64,000 nt of DNA, from assembly GCA_033762075.1 (NCBI GenBank), contig JANRLY010000031.1, forward strand, positions 54,018 through 118,017, given 5' to 3'. Source of the DNA: VFKI01 sp033762075 (GTDB taxonomy: Bacteria; Pseudomonadota; Gammaproteobacteria; DSM-16500). This document shows positions 26,184-35,129 of this stretch, in pieces (within the stretch, counting starts at the first letter, position 1; each line of letters starts with the position of its first letter). Below the pieces are notes generated by a model, which saw only the letters and a list, made by a program, of their open reading frames with translations, was not told where the DNA came from and did no database searches. A program made the position numbers and the translations under genes.

Positions 26184-27404
26184 ATGCGCATTTGGATCAT
26201 AAATCACTACGCCCTTCCACCCACAACAGCGGGTGGCACTCGCCACTATAATTTTGCCCGTCAACTTCAGCGCCGCGGCCATGATGTTTTAGTGATTGCA
26301 GCAAATTATAATCACATCACACAATCATTTGTGGCAGAAAAAGATCAGTGCGAAAAAATCAATACAAGATTTGATGTGCCATTTTATTGGATCCCTGTCC
26401 CAGCCTATAAAGGCAACACCTTGGCGCGATTCTACAATATGCTCTCTTTTAGTTGGCAATTAATTCGCAGTAAAAATACGTTACTTAAAAAAATACCGGC
26501 ACCCGATGTAATTATAGGATCAAGTCCACATCTATTCTCAGCATTCGCCGCTCAAAAATTAGCACAACAACTTCATAAACCATTCATCCTTGAAGTTCGT
26601 GATATTTGGCCTGACACATTAGTTGAACTGGGTCGATTTACTTCTAAACATGCATTGATTAAAGGCATGAAATGGATTGAGCTTTATCTCTATCGACATG
26701 CTGATAAAATTATTTCACTCTTACCTTGTTCATCTAATTATTTTATTCAAAGCGGTGTGAAAGAAAAAAACATTCTCTGGCTACCCAATGCAATTGATAG
26801 CGCCATTATAGAAACAGAATTGCTTGAAAAAAAACCAGACCAAACATTTACATTTATGTACGCTGGCGCGCACGGCATGGCAAACGACTTAGAAACTGTT
26901 GTCAATGCCGCTAAAATTCTGCAAGCCCAACCTACCGCACATCACATTAAAATCAGCTTAATTGGCGAAGGTCCAGTCAAATTGCGTCTTAAACAGATGG
27001 CCAGTGAAGCGACACTCAACAATATCACTTTTATGGATCCTGTCCCCAAAAAAAACATTTACAACATTTTAAATCAAGCAGATGCATATCTCATGTTATT
27101 AAAAGACTCCCCTGTTTTTCGGTGGGGCATTAGTCCGAATAAGTTATTTGATTATATGATGATGGCTAAGCCGATTATTTTTGGCGTCAACACACCACAC
27201 AATCCCATTCAAATCAGTCAAGCTGGCATCAGTATTCCGCCCAGCGATCCAAAAGCACTTGCTGAGGCCATGATTAAGCTTGCTTCTTTACCTAACGAAA
27301 CACGGAATTCGATGGGTGCACGTGGAAAGGAATATGTGTTGAAGCATCATGAAATTGGAAAGTTGACGAATAAGCTGGAAAGCTGCATCAATGAACTAAT
27401 TTAA
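26184..27404 (+). CDS. GT4-family glycosyltransferase (WbuB-like)
   Basis: A GT-B fold retaining glycosyltransferase, 406 aa, expected to add a sugar to the lipid-linked repeat unit at the cytoplasmic membrane face. The N-terminus MRIWIINHYALPPTTAGGTRH is typical of the WbuB subgroup. The C-terminal half has the family features 'YAGAHGMANDLETVVNAA', 'LIGEGPVKLRLK' and 'RWGISPNKLFDYMMMAKPI'. ATG 26184, with AGGAAG ahead, matches the family start; the frame extends to ATG 26145, which would add 13 residues translated partly from repeat-flanking sequence. It is the only non-priming glycosyltransferase in the locus. Confidence 0.88.
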   Translation: MRIWIINHYALPPTTAGGTRHYNFARQLQRRGHDVLVIAANYNHITQSFVAEKDQCEKINTRFDVPFYWIPVPAYKGNTLARFYNMLSFSWQLIRSKNTLLKKIPAPDVIIGSSPHLFSAFAAQKLAQQLHKPFILEVRDIWPDTLVELGRFTSKHALIKGMKWIELYLYRHADKIISLLPCSSNYFIQSGVKEKNILWLPNAIDSAIIETELLEKKPDQTFTFMYAGAHGMANDLETVVNAAKILQAQPTAHHIKISLIGEGPVKLRLKQMASEATLNNITFMDPVPKKNIYNILNQADAYLMLLKDSPVFRWGISPNKLFDYMMMAKPIIFGVNTPHNPIQISQAGISIPPSDPKALAEAMIKLASLPNETRNSMGARGKEYVLKHHEIGKLTNKLESCINELI

Positions 27405-27449
27405 ACTACTATCCGAATCCCGCGGACAAGCCGCGGGACGACGGTAGTA
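27405..27449. terminator. GC-rich palindrome between convergent genes, probable bidirectional terminator
   Basis: A strong hairpin core CCCGCGG/CCGCGGG (27419-27437, 5-base loop) is extended by ACTAC...GTAGT arms. It lies between the converging glycosyltransferase and beta-helix genes. There is no clean T-run, so a repeat-derived terminator or mRNA-stabilising stem is equally possible. Confidence 0.55.
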
Positions 27450-27475
27450 AAAGTGTGATCCGTTATACTGCGATC

Positions 27476-28654
27476 CTACAACGTTACTCCACCTGTAACA
27501 GGGAATGGAAGTAACTTAAACGATTTAGTATTATCGCCACCATTTTGTTGAGTAAACGCTTCTTTGTAGAAGTTATTACTCCAAATTAAATTTTTAACGT
27601 TTGCCAACAAAATACTATTATCTGTCCAAAACTTTCTAGCATCATTGTCTGCGAAGCGTTGAACAAAATAATTGTTAGTGATCGTTAATCCACTCATGTC
27701 ACTCGCCGCAATACCATAGCGATTTTGTGACATATAATTATTTGAAATGGTGACATCAGAACTTAATGATGAATTAGATTTCAGTTTAGTAAGGATCTGA
27801 GAAATATAATCATCCATCTCAATCTTTTTGTCTGACTCTGGATATGAATAAATATTCATCGCATATGTGATACCGCCCGAAATGCGATTGTCATTTATCT
27901 TGAGGTTATGACTGTTAATAACGTAAATACCATGACATGTCGGCGTCAATAAAATGTTTTTACTCACAATGACATTGTTGGCATTGATGAGATCGATAGA
28001 GTTTCCTAGGTGATTATTCCCAGAGAAGTAAATCGTATTGTGAATCACTTGTCCATCATTACCCACAATGACGATATTTCCATACGTATTTGTATCAAGA
28101 GTATTATCTTTAACAACAGCGTTATCAGAGTTAATCAAATATAATACGCCATGAAATCCTTTAAACGTATTATTTGTTACCTTGATCTTCGTTGTAGGAA
28201 TAGTTGATGTGGTAATCATGAAACCTGCCGCCATAGGTTCAGCGATAGCAAAATGATTACTATCTAAGTTCACAGACCCTAATGCAACCGTCATAAAATA
28301 ATCTAATGATTGCGTTTTAGGATGTGGATCGATACCAACTGCGTGCAAATTAACATTATTGTTTGACAAATTCGCACTGCCATCGTCAATATTAATTAAA
28401 ACGCGATTATCATTTGATAGTGTGCCTTTAATAATACTATTGTTGACAGTCAGATTTGCCTTGTTCGTAATGATAAAGGAGCCATGAGTCATATCAAGCG
28501 TCACATGATCGTACTTAATTGACTTTGAAATGACGGTATTAGGTTCAACAAAAATTGTTTGGGCAAAACAAAATGGACTGAAGAGTAAAGTAGAAAGTAA
28601 TGTAAGTTTACCTATACTTTTACACTTGGATTGAAACAGATTATTCATTTTCAT
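27476..28654 (-). CDS. Secreted right-handed beta-helix protein, paralogue 3 of 3
   Basis: The 392-residue product has a Sec signal peptide (hydrophobic LTLLSTLLFSPFCFA, cleavage after FA-Q near residue 31) and then repeated N-rich beta-helix rungs (NNTFKGF, NTLDTN, NNRVLINIDD, ISNNYMSQNRYGIAASD), as in the PbH1/NosD/pectate-lyase fold. No known lyase or AlgG-type DPHD catalytic motif is visible. It is about as long as the two upstream paralogues and shares the closing 'NNFYKEAFTQ...GDN...PFP..GGV' block. AAGGA precedes ATG 28654. A polysaccharide-binding or -modifying role is inferred from fold and neighbours. Confidence 0.75.
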   Translation of the reverse strand: MKMNNLFQSKCKSIGKLTLLSTLLFSPFCFAQTIFVEPNTVISKSIKYDHVTLDMTHGSFIITNKANLTVNNSIIKGTLSNDNRVLINIDDGSANLSNNNVNLHAVGIDPHPKTQSLDYFMTVALGSVNLDSNHFAIAEPMAAGFMITTSTIPTTKIKVTNNTFKGFHGVLYLINSDNAVVKDNTLDTNTYGNIVIVGNDGQVIHNTIYFSGNNHLGNSIDLINANNVIVSKNILLTPTCHGIYVINSHNLKINDNRISGGITYAMNIYSYPESDKKIEMDDYISQILTKLKSNSSLSSDVTISNNYMSQNRYGIAASDMSGLTITNNYFVQRFADNDARKFWTDNSILLANVKNLIWSNNFYKEAFTQQNGGDNTKSFKLLPFPVTGGVTL

Positions 28655-28695
28655 CTGATATTCCTTATCTAAAGTGAAGTTGCAGGCTGTCTTCC

Positions 28696-29883
28696 TTAAG
28701 GGAGTACAACGCCACCATGCGCGGGAAATGGAACATATTGTAAGGCACGCTTATTGTCGCCTGCATTGTCTTGAGTAAATGCTTCTTTATAGAAGTTATT
28801 TGTCCAAGTAATGTTGAAAGACGTTGCCAATAATAAATCATTATTCGTCCAAAATTGGCGACTCGCGTCGTCACTGAATTTTTGAATGAACATATTATTT
28901 GTCACGACGAGCTTATCGACGCCCGAAGCAGTCAAACCATAACGATTTTGCGCAATAAAGTTATTTGACACTGTAACATCACTACTAGGTGCCATTGCAC
29001 GTTTTAACGTAGGATGAGCAGTCATGAATAATGCGAGTGCACGACTGCTTTTGACATCTGCAGAATTTTTAATGGAGATCGCATAAGACAGACCATCAGT
29101 CAATTTGTTATTGTCAATCACAATTTGCTGACCGCCCATCACTTGAATCCCTAAGTTCGAGCTGCTCTGGATGATATTGTTCGTGACATTTACGCCCTTG
29201 GAATCTACAAGATCAATCGCGTCGCCAAAAGATAAATTGCCTGGAAAAGTGAAGATATTATTGTCGAATTCACCCATACTACCCATATCGAAAATATTGG
29301 ACAAACTCACTTGTAAAAATGAATTTCCATTCACTTTTGCATTGTCAGAGTTTGCTAAATAAACACCGCCATGGAAGTTTTGTATCGTGTTGTCAGTAAT
29401 AGAAAAGCGTTTAGTTGGATACGTTGGGTTGGTAGTGAGAAAACCGACTGAGAATGGATTATCGACTGAGAAGCTGCTCTGAGTTGCCGTAACGACACCT
29501 TGATCTACCTTAATAAGTTGATACAAAGTCGGCGCAGAGGGATTGGGAGTAATCGATTCGGTAGTGACATTAAAAGTATCATTTTTTAAAATGAGCTCAC
29601 CGCTTGTTAAATACGCGAAATAAGGTGTATAGGGTGAGATGATGATATTTACCGTAGAGTTTTCAATCGTTAAAATTCCACCCGGTTTAATCATAAAACC
29701 ATTGGTTAAATTGAGTGTTTCATTATCATACGTGGTAGGCTTATCAATTATTTGATCAGCATTAAGTGTTACCGCATCTTTGGCAAATGCAGCTTGATTC
29801 ATCAATAAAAATAATGTAGTAAAAGTAAAACCAGCCACACAATTTTTAAAGAGATTTTTATTAACATTGAAGACGAGTTGCAT
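28696..29883 (-). CDS. Secreted right-handed beta-helix protein, paralogue 2 of 3
   Basis: A 395-residue exported protein (signal peptide about residues 1-34, ending QAAFA-K) with the same Asn-ladder beta-helix rungs as its neighbours ('FNVTTE', 'TDNTIQNFHGGVYLANSDNAKVNGN', 'VTNNIIQSSSNLGIQVMGG', 'VTVSNNFIAQNRYGLTASG'). The paralogues align along their whole length, which indicates tandem duplication rather than domain shuffling. AGGAG sits seven bases before the ATG. No catalytic motif can be assigned, so it could be an enzyme or a structural/adhesive surface protein. Confidence 0.75.
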   Translation of the reverse strand: MQLVFNVNKNLFKNCVAGFTFTTLFLLMNQAAFAKDAVTLNADQIIDKPTTYDNETLNLTNGFMIKPGGILTIENSTVNIIISPYTPYFAYLTSGELILKNDTFNVTTESITPNPSAPTLYQLIKVDQGVVTATQSSFSVDNPFSVGFLTTNPTYPTKRFSITDNTIQNFHGGVYLANSDNAKVNGNSFLQVSLSNIFDMGSMGEFDNNIFTFPGNLSFGDAIDLVDSKGVNVTNNIIQSSSNLGIQVMGGQQIVIDNNKLTDGLSYAISIKNSADVKSSRALALFMTAHPTLKRAMAPSSDVTVSNNFIAQNRYGLTASGVDKLVVTNNMFIQKFSDDASRQFWTNNDLLLATSFNITWTNNFYKEAFTQDNAGDNKRALQYVPFPAHGGVVLP

Positions 29884-29944
29884 CCCAGCGCTCCTTTTGA
29901 AGACTCACATTGAAAAAATCTGAGCAGGAATAATACTACATATT

Positions 29945-31087
29945 TCAAAAATTTACACCGCCATTTCGAGGAAAATCAAAATATTTTAATGCATTAGCGT
30001 TATCTCCTTTAACGTATTGTGTAAACGCTTCTTTATATGTGTTATGAAGCCACGTTAAATGAGTGATATTTTTTAATAATGTATTATTGTTCGTCCAAAA
30101 TTTCCTTTGAAATCTATCTGAAAAACTTTGAATAAATAAATTATTGGTAACAATCAAATCATCAACATATGAGGCACTCAATCCATATCTGTTTTGTGCA
30201 ATATAATTATTCTGAATAATAATATGATTGTTATCGATAGATACAAAATTCTCGTTTTCAATAGCGCGTTTTAGGTATGCGTAGGGATACTCGAGGTTTT
30301 CCATTGCAGTATTGATATGAATACCATAGGTAATACCACTTGAAATATTATTGTGTTGTATTGAAATATGACTGCTTGCCAAAATCAAAACACCATAACA
30401 TGATCCTGAAAAAATATAATTGCTTGCCAATACAACATCATTCGAATTCACAATATCTACACCATCACCCACATGACCGTTTCCTGGAAATAAAATAGTG
30501 TTGTGATTCACTATCGCATGTTGATTATTGACAATAAAAATATTTCCACTTGAAACTTTATAAAATTGATTATGAATTATCTGTGCATTTTGCGAATGAC
30601 TTAATAAAATACCCCCATGAAAATTTTGAATACTATTATTTATTATTTTAATTTTTGATGTCGCGAGCTTATCGGTAGCGAAAAGCCCCACTGCAAAAGG
30701 TGTTCCTACAAAAAACGTATTGCCCGAAAAAATGACTTCTGCTTGACGGGTGCGAAAAGCATTATATTGCGCTGGGATATCGGGTTGAGGCGAAACTCCA
30801 TCGACAGCAACATGAACTCTGTTATTTATAAACTCTAGACGACCTGCTAAGCCATAAATTAGGAAGGGATTATTAGATGAAAGCGTTCCTTGAATGATTG
30901 AATTTTCGACATGTAATACAGCACCATTCGTTATAACAAATGATCCGTGACTTAAATCCAAGGTGACATTGTTATATGTCGTGGGCTTATCTATGAATAC
31001 ACGTCCATGAATAACTATGGTTTCCGATCGGGCGAGATTCGAGAGAATTAATAAAAAGAGAACGACAAGACATTTTACTAGGCGCAT
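29945..31087 (-). CDS. Secreted right-handed beta-helix protein, paralogue 1 of 3
   Basis: A 380-residue exported protein (signal peptide about residues 1-21, ending ARS-E) with beta-helix rungs throughout and the shared C-terminal 'HNTYKEAFTQYVKGDN' block. Its ATG lies inside the last codons of the upstream aminotransferase gene (10-base overlap), so expression of the beta-helix series is tied to sugar biosynthesis genes. This coupling is the best evidence that the three proteins act on the polysaccharide made by this locus. Confidence 0.76.
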   Translation of the reverse strand: MRLVKCLVVLFLLILSNLARSETIVIHGRVFIDKPTTYNNVTLDLSHGSFVITNGAVLHVENSIIQGTLSSNNPFLIYGLAGRLEFINNRVHVAVDGVSPQPDIPAQYNAFRTRQAEVIFSGNTFFVGTPFAVGLFATDKLATSKIKIINNSIQNFHGGILLSHSQNAQIIHNQFYKVSSGNIFIVNNQHAIVNHNTILFPGNGHVGDGVDIVNSNDVVLASNYIFSGSCYGVLILASSHISIQHNNISSGITYGIHINTAMENLEYPYAYLKRAIENENFVSIDNNHIIIQNNYIAQNRYGLSASYVDDLIVTNNLFIQSFSDRFQRKFWTNNNTLLKNITHLTWLHNTYKEAFTQYVKGDNANALKYFDFPRNGGVNF

Positions 31088-32262
31088 AATTTTTCTGTCG
31101 CTCTTTCTAATACATCTAATAAAGTATCAGCTGCATGCTGTATAGTAGTTGCCGTCAAAGTCGGATGCACTAAAAACATTAAACTTGTTTCACCTAATCT
31201 TTTAGCAATTGTTTTTCTCTCTTTCACAGCAAACTCTGTATGATTTAAAAAAGCTTCTTCAAGATAAATTTCACTGCAACTTCCGCTAAAACAAGCCACG
31301 CCAGATGCATTGACTTCTGCGATAATTTGATCGCGACTCCACCCACGATGAAGTTTTTCTGGGTTAAGAAATACATAATATTTGTAATATGCATGCAGAA
31401 TATCAGCTGGTGGCAGCGTAATTTTTAAAGCAGGATGTGATTGGAAACTTGCATTTAAAATATCCGCATTTCTTTTTCGAATTGACAACCATTCAGGTAG
31501 TTTTTTTAATTGAACGCGGCCAATCGCTGCCTGCATTTCAGTCATGCGCCAATTCGTTCCAAATGAATCATGTAACCACCGAAACCCTGGTGGATGTTGT
31601 TGATAGACTTTTTCAAAATTTTTGCCATGATCTTTGAATGAACGAATTGTTTCGAAAATTGTTTTGTCATTTGTCGTGATCATACCACCCTCACCACCAG
31701 TGGTAAGAATTTTATCCTGACAGAATGAAAAAGCAGCTACATGCCCCCAACTGCCAACACGTTTATCTTTAATAGCTGCGCCATGAGATTGGGCACAATC
31801 TTCAATTACTTTAATATGATGTTGCTCAGCTAATGCAAGAATTGATTTCATATCTGCCGGCCAGCCCGCTAAATGTACGACGATAATCGCTTTTGTCCGC
31901 GGTGTAATACAAGGCGCGATTGTTTCTGCAGAAATATTTTGTGAAATAGGATCGACATCAGCCATCACGGGTGTAGCGCCGGACAACACAATGCAACTAG
32001 CCGATGCGATGAAAGTACGGCAGGTTGTAATCACTTCATCGCCAGGCCCTATCTTCAATGCACGCAAAGCAGCTTCTAATGCGACAGTCCCATTCATTAA
32101 AGCCACCGCATAGTCTGCACCAATATAATGTGCAAATTCTTTCTCAAATTCTCTACACTCTTGGCCTGCCCAATAATTTGTACACCCAGAAGCTAACACT
32201 CTATCTACTGCTAATATTTCATCTTCTGAATGTAATGGCCATCTTTGCGAAGCGAGATTCAT
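31078..32262 (-). CDS. DegT/DnrJ/EryC1 family sugar aminotransferase
   Basis: A PLP enzyme (394 aa) likely to aminate a 4-keto sugar nucleotide, by analogy with PglE, since a PglD-like acetyltransferase and a PglC-like transferase follow the same arrangement upstream. Visible: MNGTVALEAALRAL near residue 56, GDEVITTCRTFIASA, EDCAQSHGA near 156, and the lysine block FSFCQDKILTTGGEGGM near 183. ATG 32262, with AGGA upstream, is chosen; the longer frame to 32331 overlaps the preceding gene. The substrate could also be a GDP-sugar (perosamine-type). Confidence 0.85.
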   Translation of the reverse strand: MNLASQRWPLHSEDEILAVDRVLASGCTNYWAGQECREFEKEFAHYIGADYAVALMNGTVALEAALRALKIGPGDEVITTCRTFIASASCIVLSGATPVMADVDPISQNISAETIAPCITPRTKAIIVVHLAGWPADMKSILALAEQHHIKVIEDCAQSHGAAIKDKRVGSWGHVAAFSFCQDKILTTGGEGGMITTNDKTIFETIRSFKDHGKNFEKVYQQHPPGFRWLHDSFGTNWRMTEMQAAIGRVQLKKLPEWLSIRKRNADILNASFQSHPALKITLPPADILHAYYKYYVFLNPEKLHRGWSRDQIIAEVNASGVACFSGSCSEIYLEEAFLNHTEFAVKERKTIAKRLGETSLMFLVHPTLTATTIQHAADTLLDVLERATEKLCA

Positions 32263-32272
32263 GAATAATCCT

Positions 32273-32953
32273 TTAGACTGAAGTTGCTTGAGGTGTGACA
32301 GGCTGTAATATTTTGGCAGGATTTCCGACAACCGTCACAAAGGGCGGTACGCTTTTTGTGATCACTGCACCCATCCCTAAAACCGATCCTCTTCCAATTA
32401 TCATGGGGCGCGCAGCAGTGCCTTCTCGAATAATAACGCCCGTCCCTACATAGACTTCATCTTCAATAATGACATTGCCGTTACATTGCACATGCGGCGC
32501 AAAAGTGACATAGTCACCAATCACGCAATCATGCGCCACATAAGAATAAATATTAGCGTGAAAATATTTACCAATTGTCGCATTCGATGTCACCATTGTG
32601 AAGGGACAAAAAATAGCTCCCTCTTGTATCACATTACCATGTAGCTCAATGAAGTTTCCCGCGTTAATCCGAAAAGGTTTTGCTCCGAGGGATAACATTT
32701 TTTCAGAAATTCTTTTTCGAATAGCATGTTGTGCAATTGCAATATTAAAATAGTGCTCAGACGCTGAATATGAAAAAAATTCCTCGACACTTAACACGGG
32801 ATATTGATTAACAAAAGATTCATTATTTTTATTTTCAACAACGAAAACCAGCTTATCTTTTCCCTCTCGCAGTTGGGTATTCAGCATAACTTCAGCCAAC
32901 GGCATGACTTCTCGACCAAATCCACCTGCACCCACAATTGCATAGAGTTTCAT
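32273..32953 (-). CDS. NeuD/PglD-family sugar O/N-acetyltransferase
   Basis: Members acetylate amino sugars with acetyl-CoA (PglD makes UDP-diNAc-bacillosamine). The N-terminal Rossmann-like half opens with MKLYAIVGAGGFGREVMPLAE, and the C-terminal half has left-handed helix hexapeptides (IQEGAIFCPFTMVTSNATIGK, HDCVIGDYVTFAPHVQCNGNVIIEDEVYVG) with the catalytic His in the AHD motif near residue 136. The 226-residue length is usual. It overlaps the sugar transferase gene by four bases. Confidence 0.85.
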   Translation of the reverse strand: MKLYAIVGAGGFGREVMPLAEVMLNTQLREGKDKLVFVVENKNNESFVNQYPVLSVEEFFSYSASEHYFNIAIAQHAIRKRISEKMLSLGAKPFRINAGNFIELHGNVIQEGAIFCPFTMVTSNATIGKYFHANIYSYVAHDCVIGDYVTFAPHVQCNGNVIIEDEVYVGTGVIIREGTAARPMIIGRGSVLGMGAVITKSVPPFVTVVGNPAKILQPVTPQATSV

Positions 32954-33579
32954 GCGCTCTGTTTCCTCTGTTGTTGCACCTCGAAATCAAAACGCGTCAT
33001 GGTTGCCTGTCCTGCCGCGTTGATACCCTCTCTTTTAAGTATTTTCACGAGCGTTAATAAAATAATTTTGCAGTCAAGCAAAAACGAACAATGCTCCACA
33101 TACCAAACATCATAAGAAAATTTTTGATCCCAGCTTAATAAGTTGCGACCATTCACTTGCGCCCAACCCGTCAGCCCTGGTCGAACAGCATGGCGTTTTT
33201 TTTGAGTCTCTGAGTAATATGGCAGATAGGCCATGAGCAACGGTCGTGGACCAATAAAACTCATTTCACCTTTTAAGATATTTATTAAACTCGGCAATTC
33301 ATCAACACTTAAACTTCTTAACAATCTACCGATGCGTGTCAAACGTTTTTCATCACTGAGCAACTCACCTCGTTCATCCCTGACATCTCGCATGGTACGA
33401 AATTTATAGAGACGAAATGGCGCCTCACGCCATCCAGGCCTCACTTGAGTGAACAAAACAGGCGAACCGAAACTAAAACGCACCAACAAATAAATGAACA
33501 ATAAAATTGGAGCAAGCAAGACTATTAACAAACTCGCCATGATGAAATCAAATACGCGCTTTAGGCATTGACAATACAT
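32950..33579 (-). CDS. Priming sugar-phosphate transferase (PglC/WcaJ-type monotopic PGT)
   Basis: It transfers a phospho-sugar from its UDP form to undecaprenyl phosphate, starting the repeat unit. The 209-residue size matches minimal PglC-type enzymes: an N-terminal re-entrant membrane helix (residues ~10-33), then KFRTMRD near 59, and 'RSLSVDELPSLINILKGEMSFIGPRPLL' near 93, 'RPGLTGWAQVNGRN' near 130. ATG 33579 has AAGGAAAG upstream; a GTG at 33609 is possible. With the acetyltransferase and aminotransferase it forms a PglCDE-like set, so diNAc-bacillosamine is a plausible first sugar; no 4,6-dehydratase is in the window. Confidence 0.9.
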   Translation of the reverse strand: MYCQCLKRVFDFIMASLLIVLLAPILLFIYLLVRFSFGSPVLFTQVRPGWREAPFRLYKFRTMRDVRDERGELLSDEKRLTRIGRLLRSLSVDELPSLINILKGEMSFIGPRPLLMAYLPYYSETQKKRHAVRPGLTGWAQVNGRNLLSWDQKFSYDVWYVEHCSFLLDCKIILLTLVKILKREGINAAGQATMTRFDFEVQQQRKQSA

Positions 33580-33615
33580 AGGCTTTCCTTGTTTAATTCC
33601 CTGCGCCACTTCACT

Positions 33616-33664
33616 TCAATATTGCATGAAATTGATTAATTTTACATTCATGATGCAATATTGA
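33616..33664. repeat. Inverted repeat at the divergent wbpA/pglC promoter region
   Basis: TCAATATTGCA (33616-33626) and TGCAATATTGA (33654-33664) are perfect 11-bp complements. The right arm runs into the -35 box of the candidate wbpA promoter, suggesting an operator; the left arm lies close upstream of the pglC-like gene. Confidence 0.6.
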
Positions 33665-33688
33665 CTCGTAGAGTGGATCCCGTATAAA
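33661..33688 (+). promoter_or_regulatory. Probable sigma70 promoter for the wbpA-wzz arm
   Basis: TTGACT (33661-33666) and TATAAA (33683-33688) are separated by 16 bp. The predicted leader to the wbpA ATG is about 125 bases. The -35 overlaps the right arm of an inverted repeat. Confidence 0.6.
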
Positions 33689-33818
33689 TGCGGCGCATTC
33701 TAAGGGATAACGTTCGTATTCTGCAAGCATAAACAAACAATTTTATGCACGCAAAATACTTACGCTAATCTATAAGGTTAATCCTGGCGTAGCAATAAAA
33801 AATTTAAAGGAATATCGA

Positions 33819-35126
33819 ATGCTAAACAGCGAGTTAATAGAACGTCTCAATACCAGAAAAGCTGTCATTGCAATCATTGGTCTCGGTTATGTTGGTTTGC
33901 CGCTAGCCCTTCGTTATGCACACGTAGGTTATCCCGTCATTGGGATCGACATCGATGTCGAAAAAATTCAAAAACTCAATGCAGGCAAAAGTTACATTGA
34001 TCACATCTCAGATGAAAAAATTCAAATAGCTCTCGAACACGGATTTTCAGCTACCACCTCTTTTGATGCCGTCAAAAATGCAGACGCCATCATCTTATGT
34101 TTACCAACGCCATTAAGCAAACAACGCGAACCTGATTTAAGTTATGTCCTCAATACTGTTAATAGCATTTTGCCATATCTACGCGCAGGACAAGTGATTT
34201 CACTCGAAAGCACCACATACCCAGGTACAACAGACGAAGAAATCAAGCCACTCTTAGAGAAAACGCAATTACAAATCGGCTCAGAGATTTTTCTTGTTTA
34301 TTCTCCTGAGCGCGAAGATCCAGGTAATGCAGAATTTAGAACCGATAATATTCCTAAAATATGCGGTGGTTACACACAGCAATGTTTGTCTACTGGCATC
34401 GCACTTTATGGACAAGTCACCGTACAAGTCATTCCTGTCAGCTCAACACGTGCCGCGGAAATGACGAAACTACTCGAAAATATTCACCGTGCAGTGAATA
34501 TCGGGTTAGTCAACGAAATCAAAATACTCACAGACAGAATGGGTATTGATATTTACGAAGTCATCAATGCAGCAGCGACAAAGCCATTCGGTTTTGTACC
34601 CTACTATCCAGGTCCTGGCATTGGGGGACATTGCATTCCCGTCGATCCATTTTATCTCACCTGGAAAGCACGCGAATATGGTATTCACACTCGATTCATT
34701 GAGCTTGCTGGCGAAATCAACAATGCGATGCCAAATTGGGTTGTTCAAAAAACTATTGATGCATTAAACACGCATGGCAAACCTATCAAAAATAGCAAAG
34801 TGCTTGTATTAGGCGTAGCTTATAAAAAAAATGTCGATGATGCCAGAGAATCTCCTGCCGTCAGAGTCATGGAAGATCTGGCAAAAAAACAAGCGATTGT
34901 CGCATATTCAGACCCACATTTACCTGTGTTTCCAAAAATGCGCGATCATCATTTTGATTTACACAGCACACAATTAACAGCAGATACATTAGCTGATCAA
35001 GATGCTATTATCATCACAACAGCACATGATTTATTTGATTATTCTTTTATTAAAGACCACGCCAAACTCATTATCGATACACGTGGCGTATATAAACATT
35101 CAGATCCAAAAATTATTAAGGCTTAA
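33819..35126 (+). CDS. wbpA: UDP-N-acetylglucosamine 6-dehydrogenase (WbpA type)
   Basis: An NAD-dependent enzyme oxidising C6 of UDP-GlcNAc to the uronate, the first step towards UDP-ManNAc3NAcA. The 435-residue protein shows the Rossmann GLGYVGLPLA near residue 22, LPTPLSKQREPDLSYV near 94, the acidic-sugar site STTYPGTTDEE and the catalytic cysteine in GPGIGGHCIPVDPFYL near 272. The UDP-GlcNAc subgroup is favoured over UDP-glucose by overall resemblance to WbpA/WecC-like enzymes and by the adjacent wbpB. It starts the second plus-strand arm of the locus. Confidence 0.9.
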   Translation: MLNSELIERLNTRKAVIAIIGLGYVGLPLALRYAHVGYPVIGIDIDVEKIQKLNAGKSYIDHISDEKIQIALEHGFSATTSFDAVKNADAIILCLPTPLSKQREPDLSYVLNTVNSILPYLRAGQVISLESTTYPGTTDEEIKPLLEKTQLQIGSEIFLVYSPEREDPGNAEFRTDNIPKICGGYTQQCLSTGIALYGQVTVQVIPVSSTRAAEMTKLLENIHRAVNIGLVNEIKILTDRMGIDIYEVINAAATKPFGFVPYYPGPGIGGHCIPVDPFYLTWKAREYGIHTRFIELAGEINNAMPNWVVQKTIDALNTHGKPIKNSKVLVLGVAYKKNVDDARESPAVRVMEDLAKKQAIVAYSDPHLPVFPKMRDHHFDLHSTQLTADTLADQDAIIITTAHDLFDYSFIKDHAKLIIDTRGVYKHSDPKIIKA

Positions 35127-35129
35127 CAC

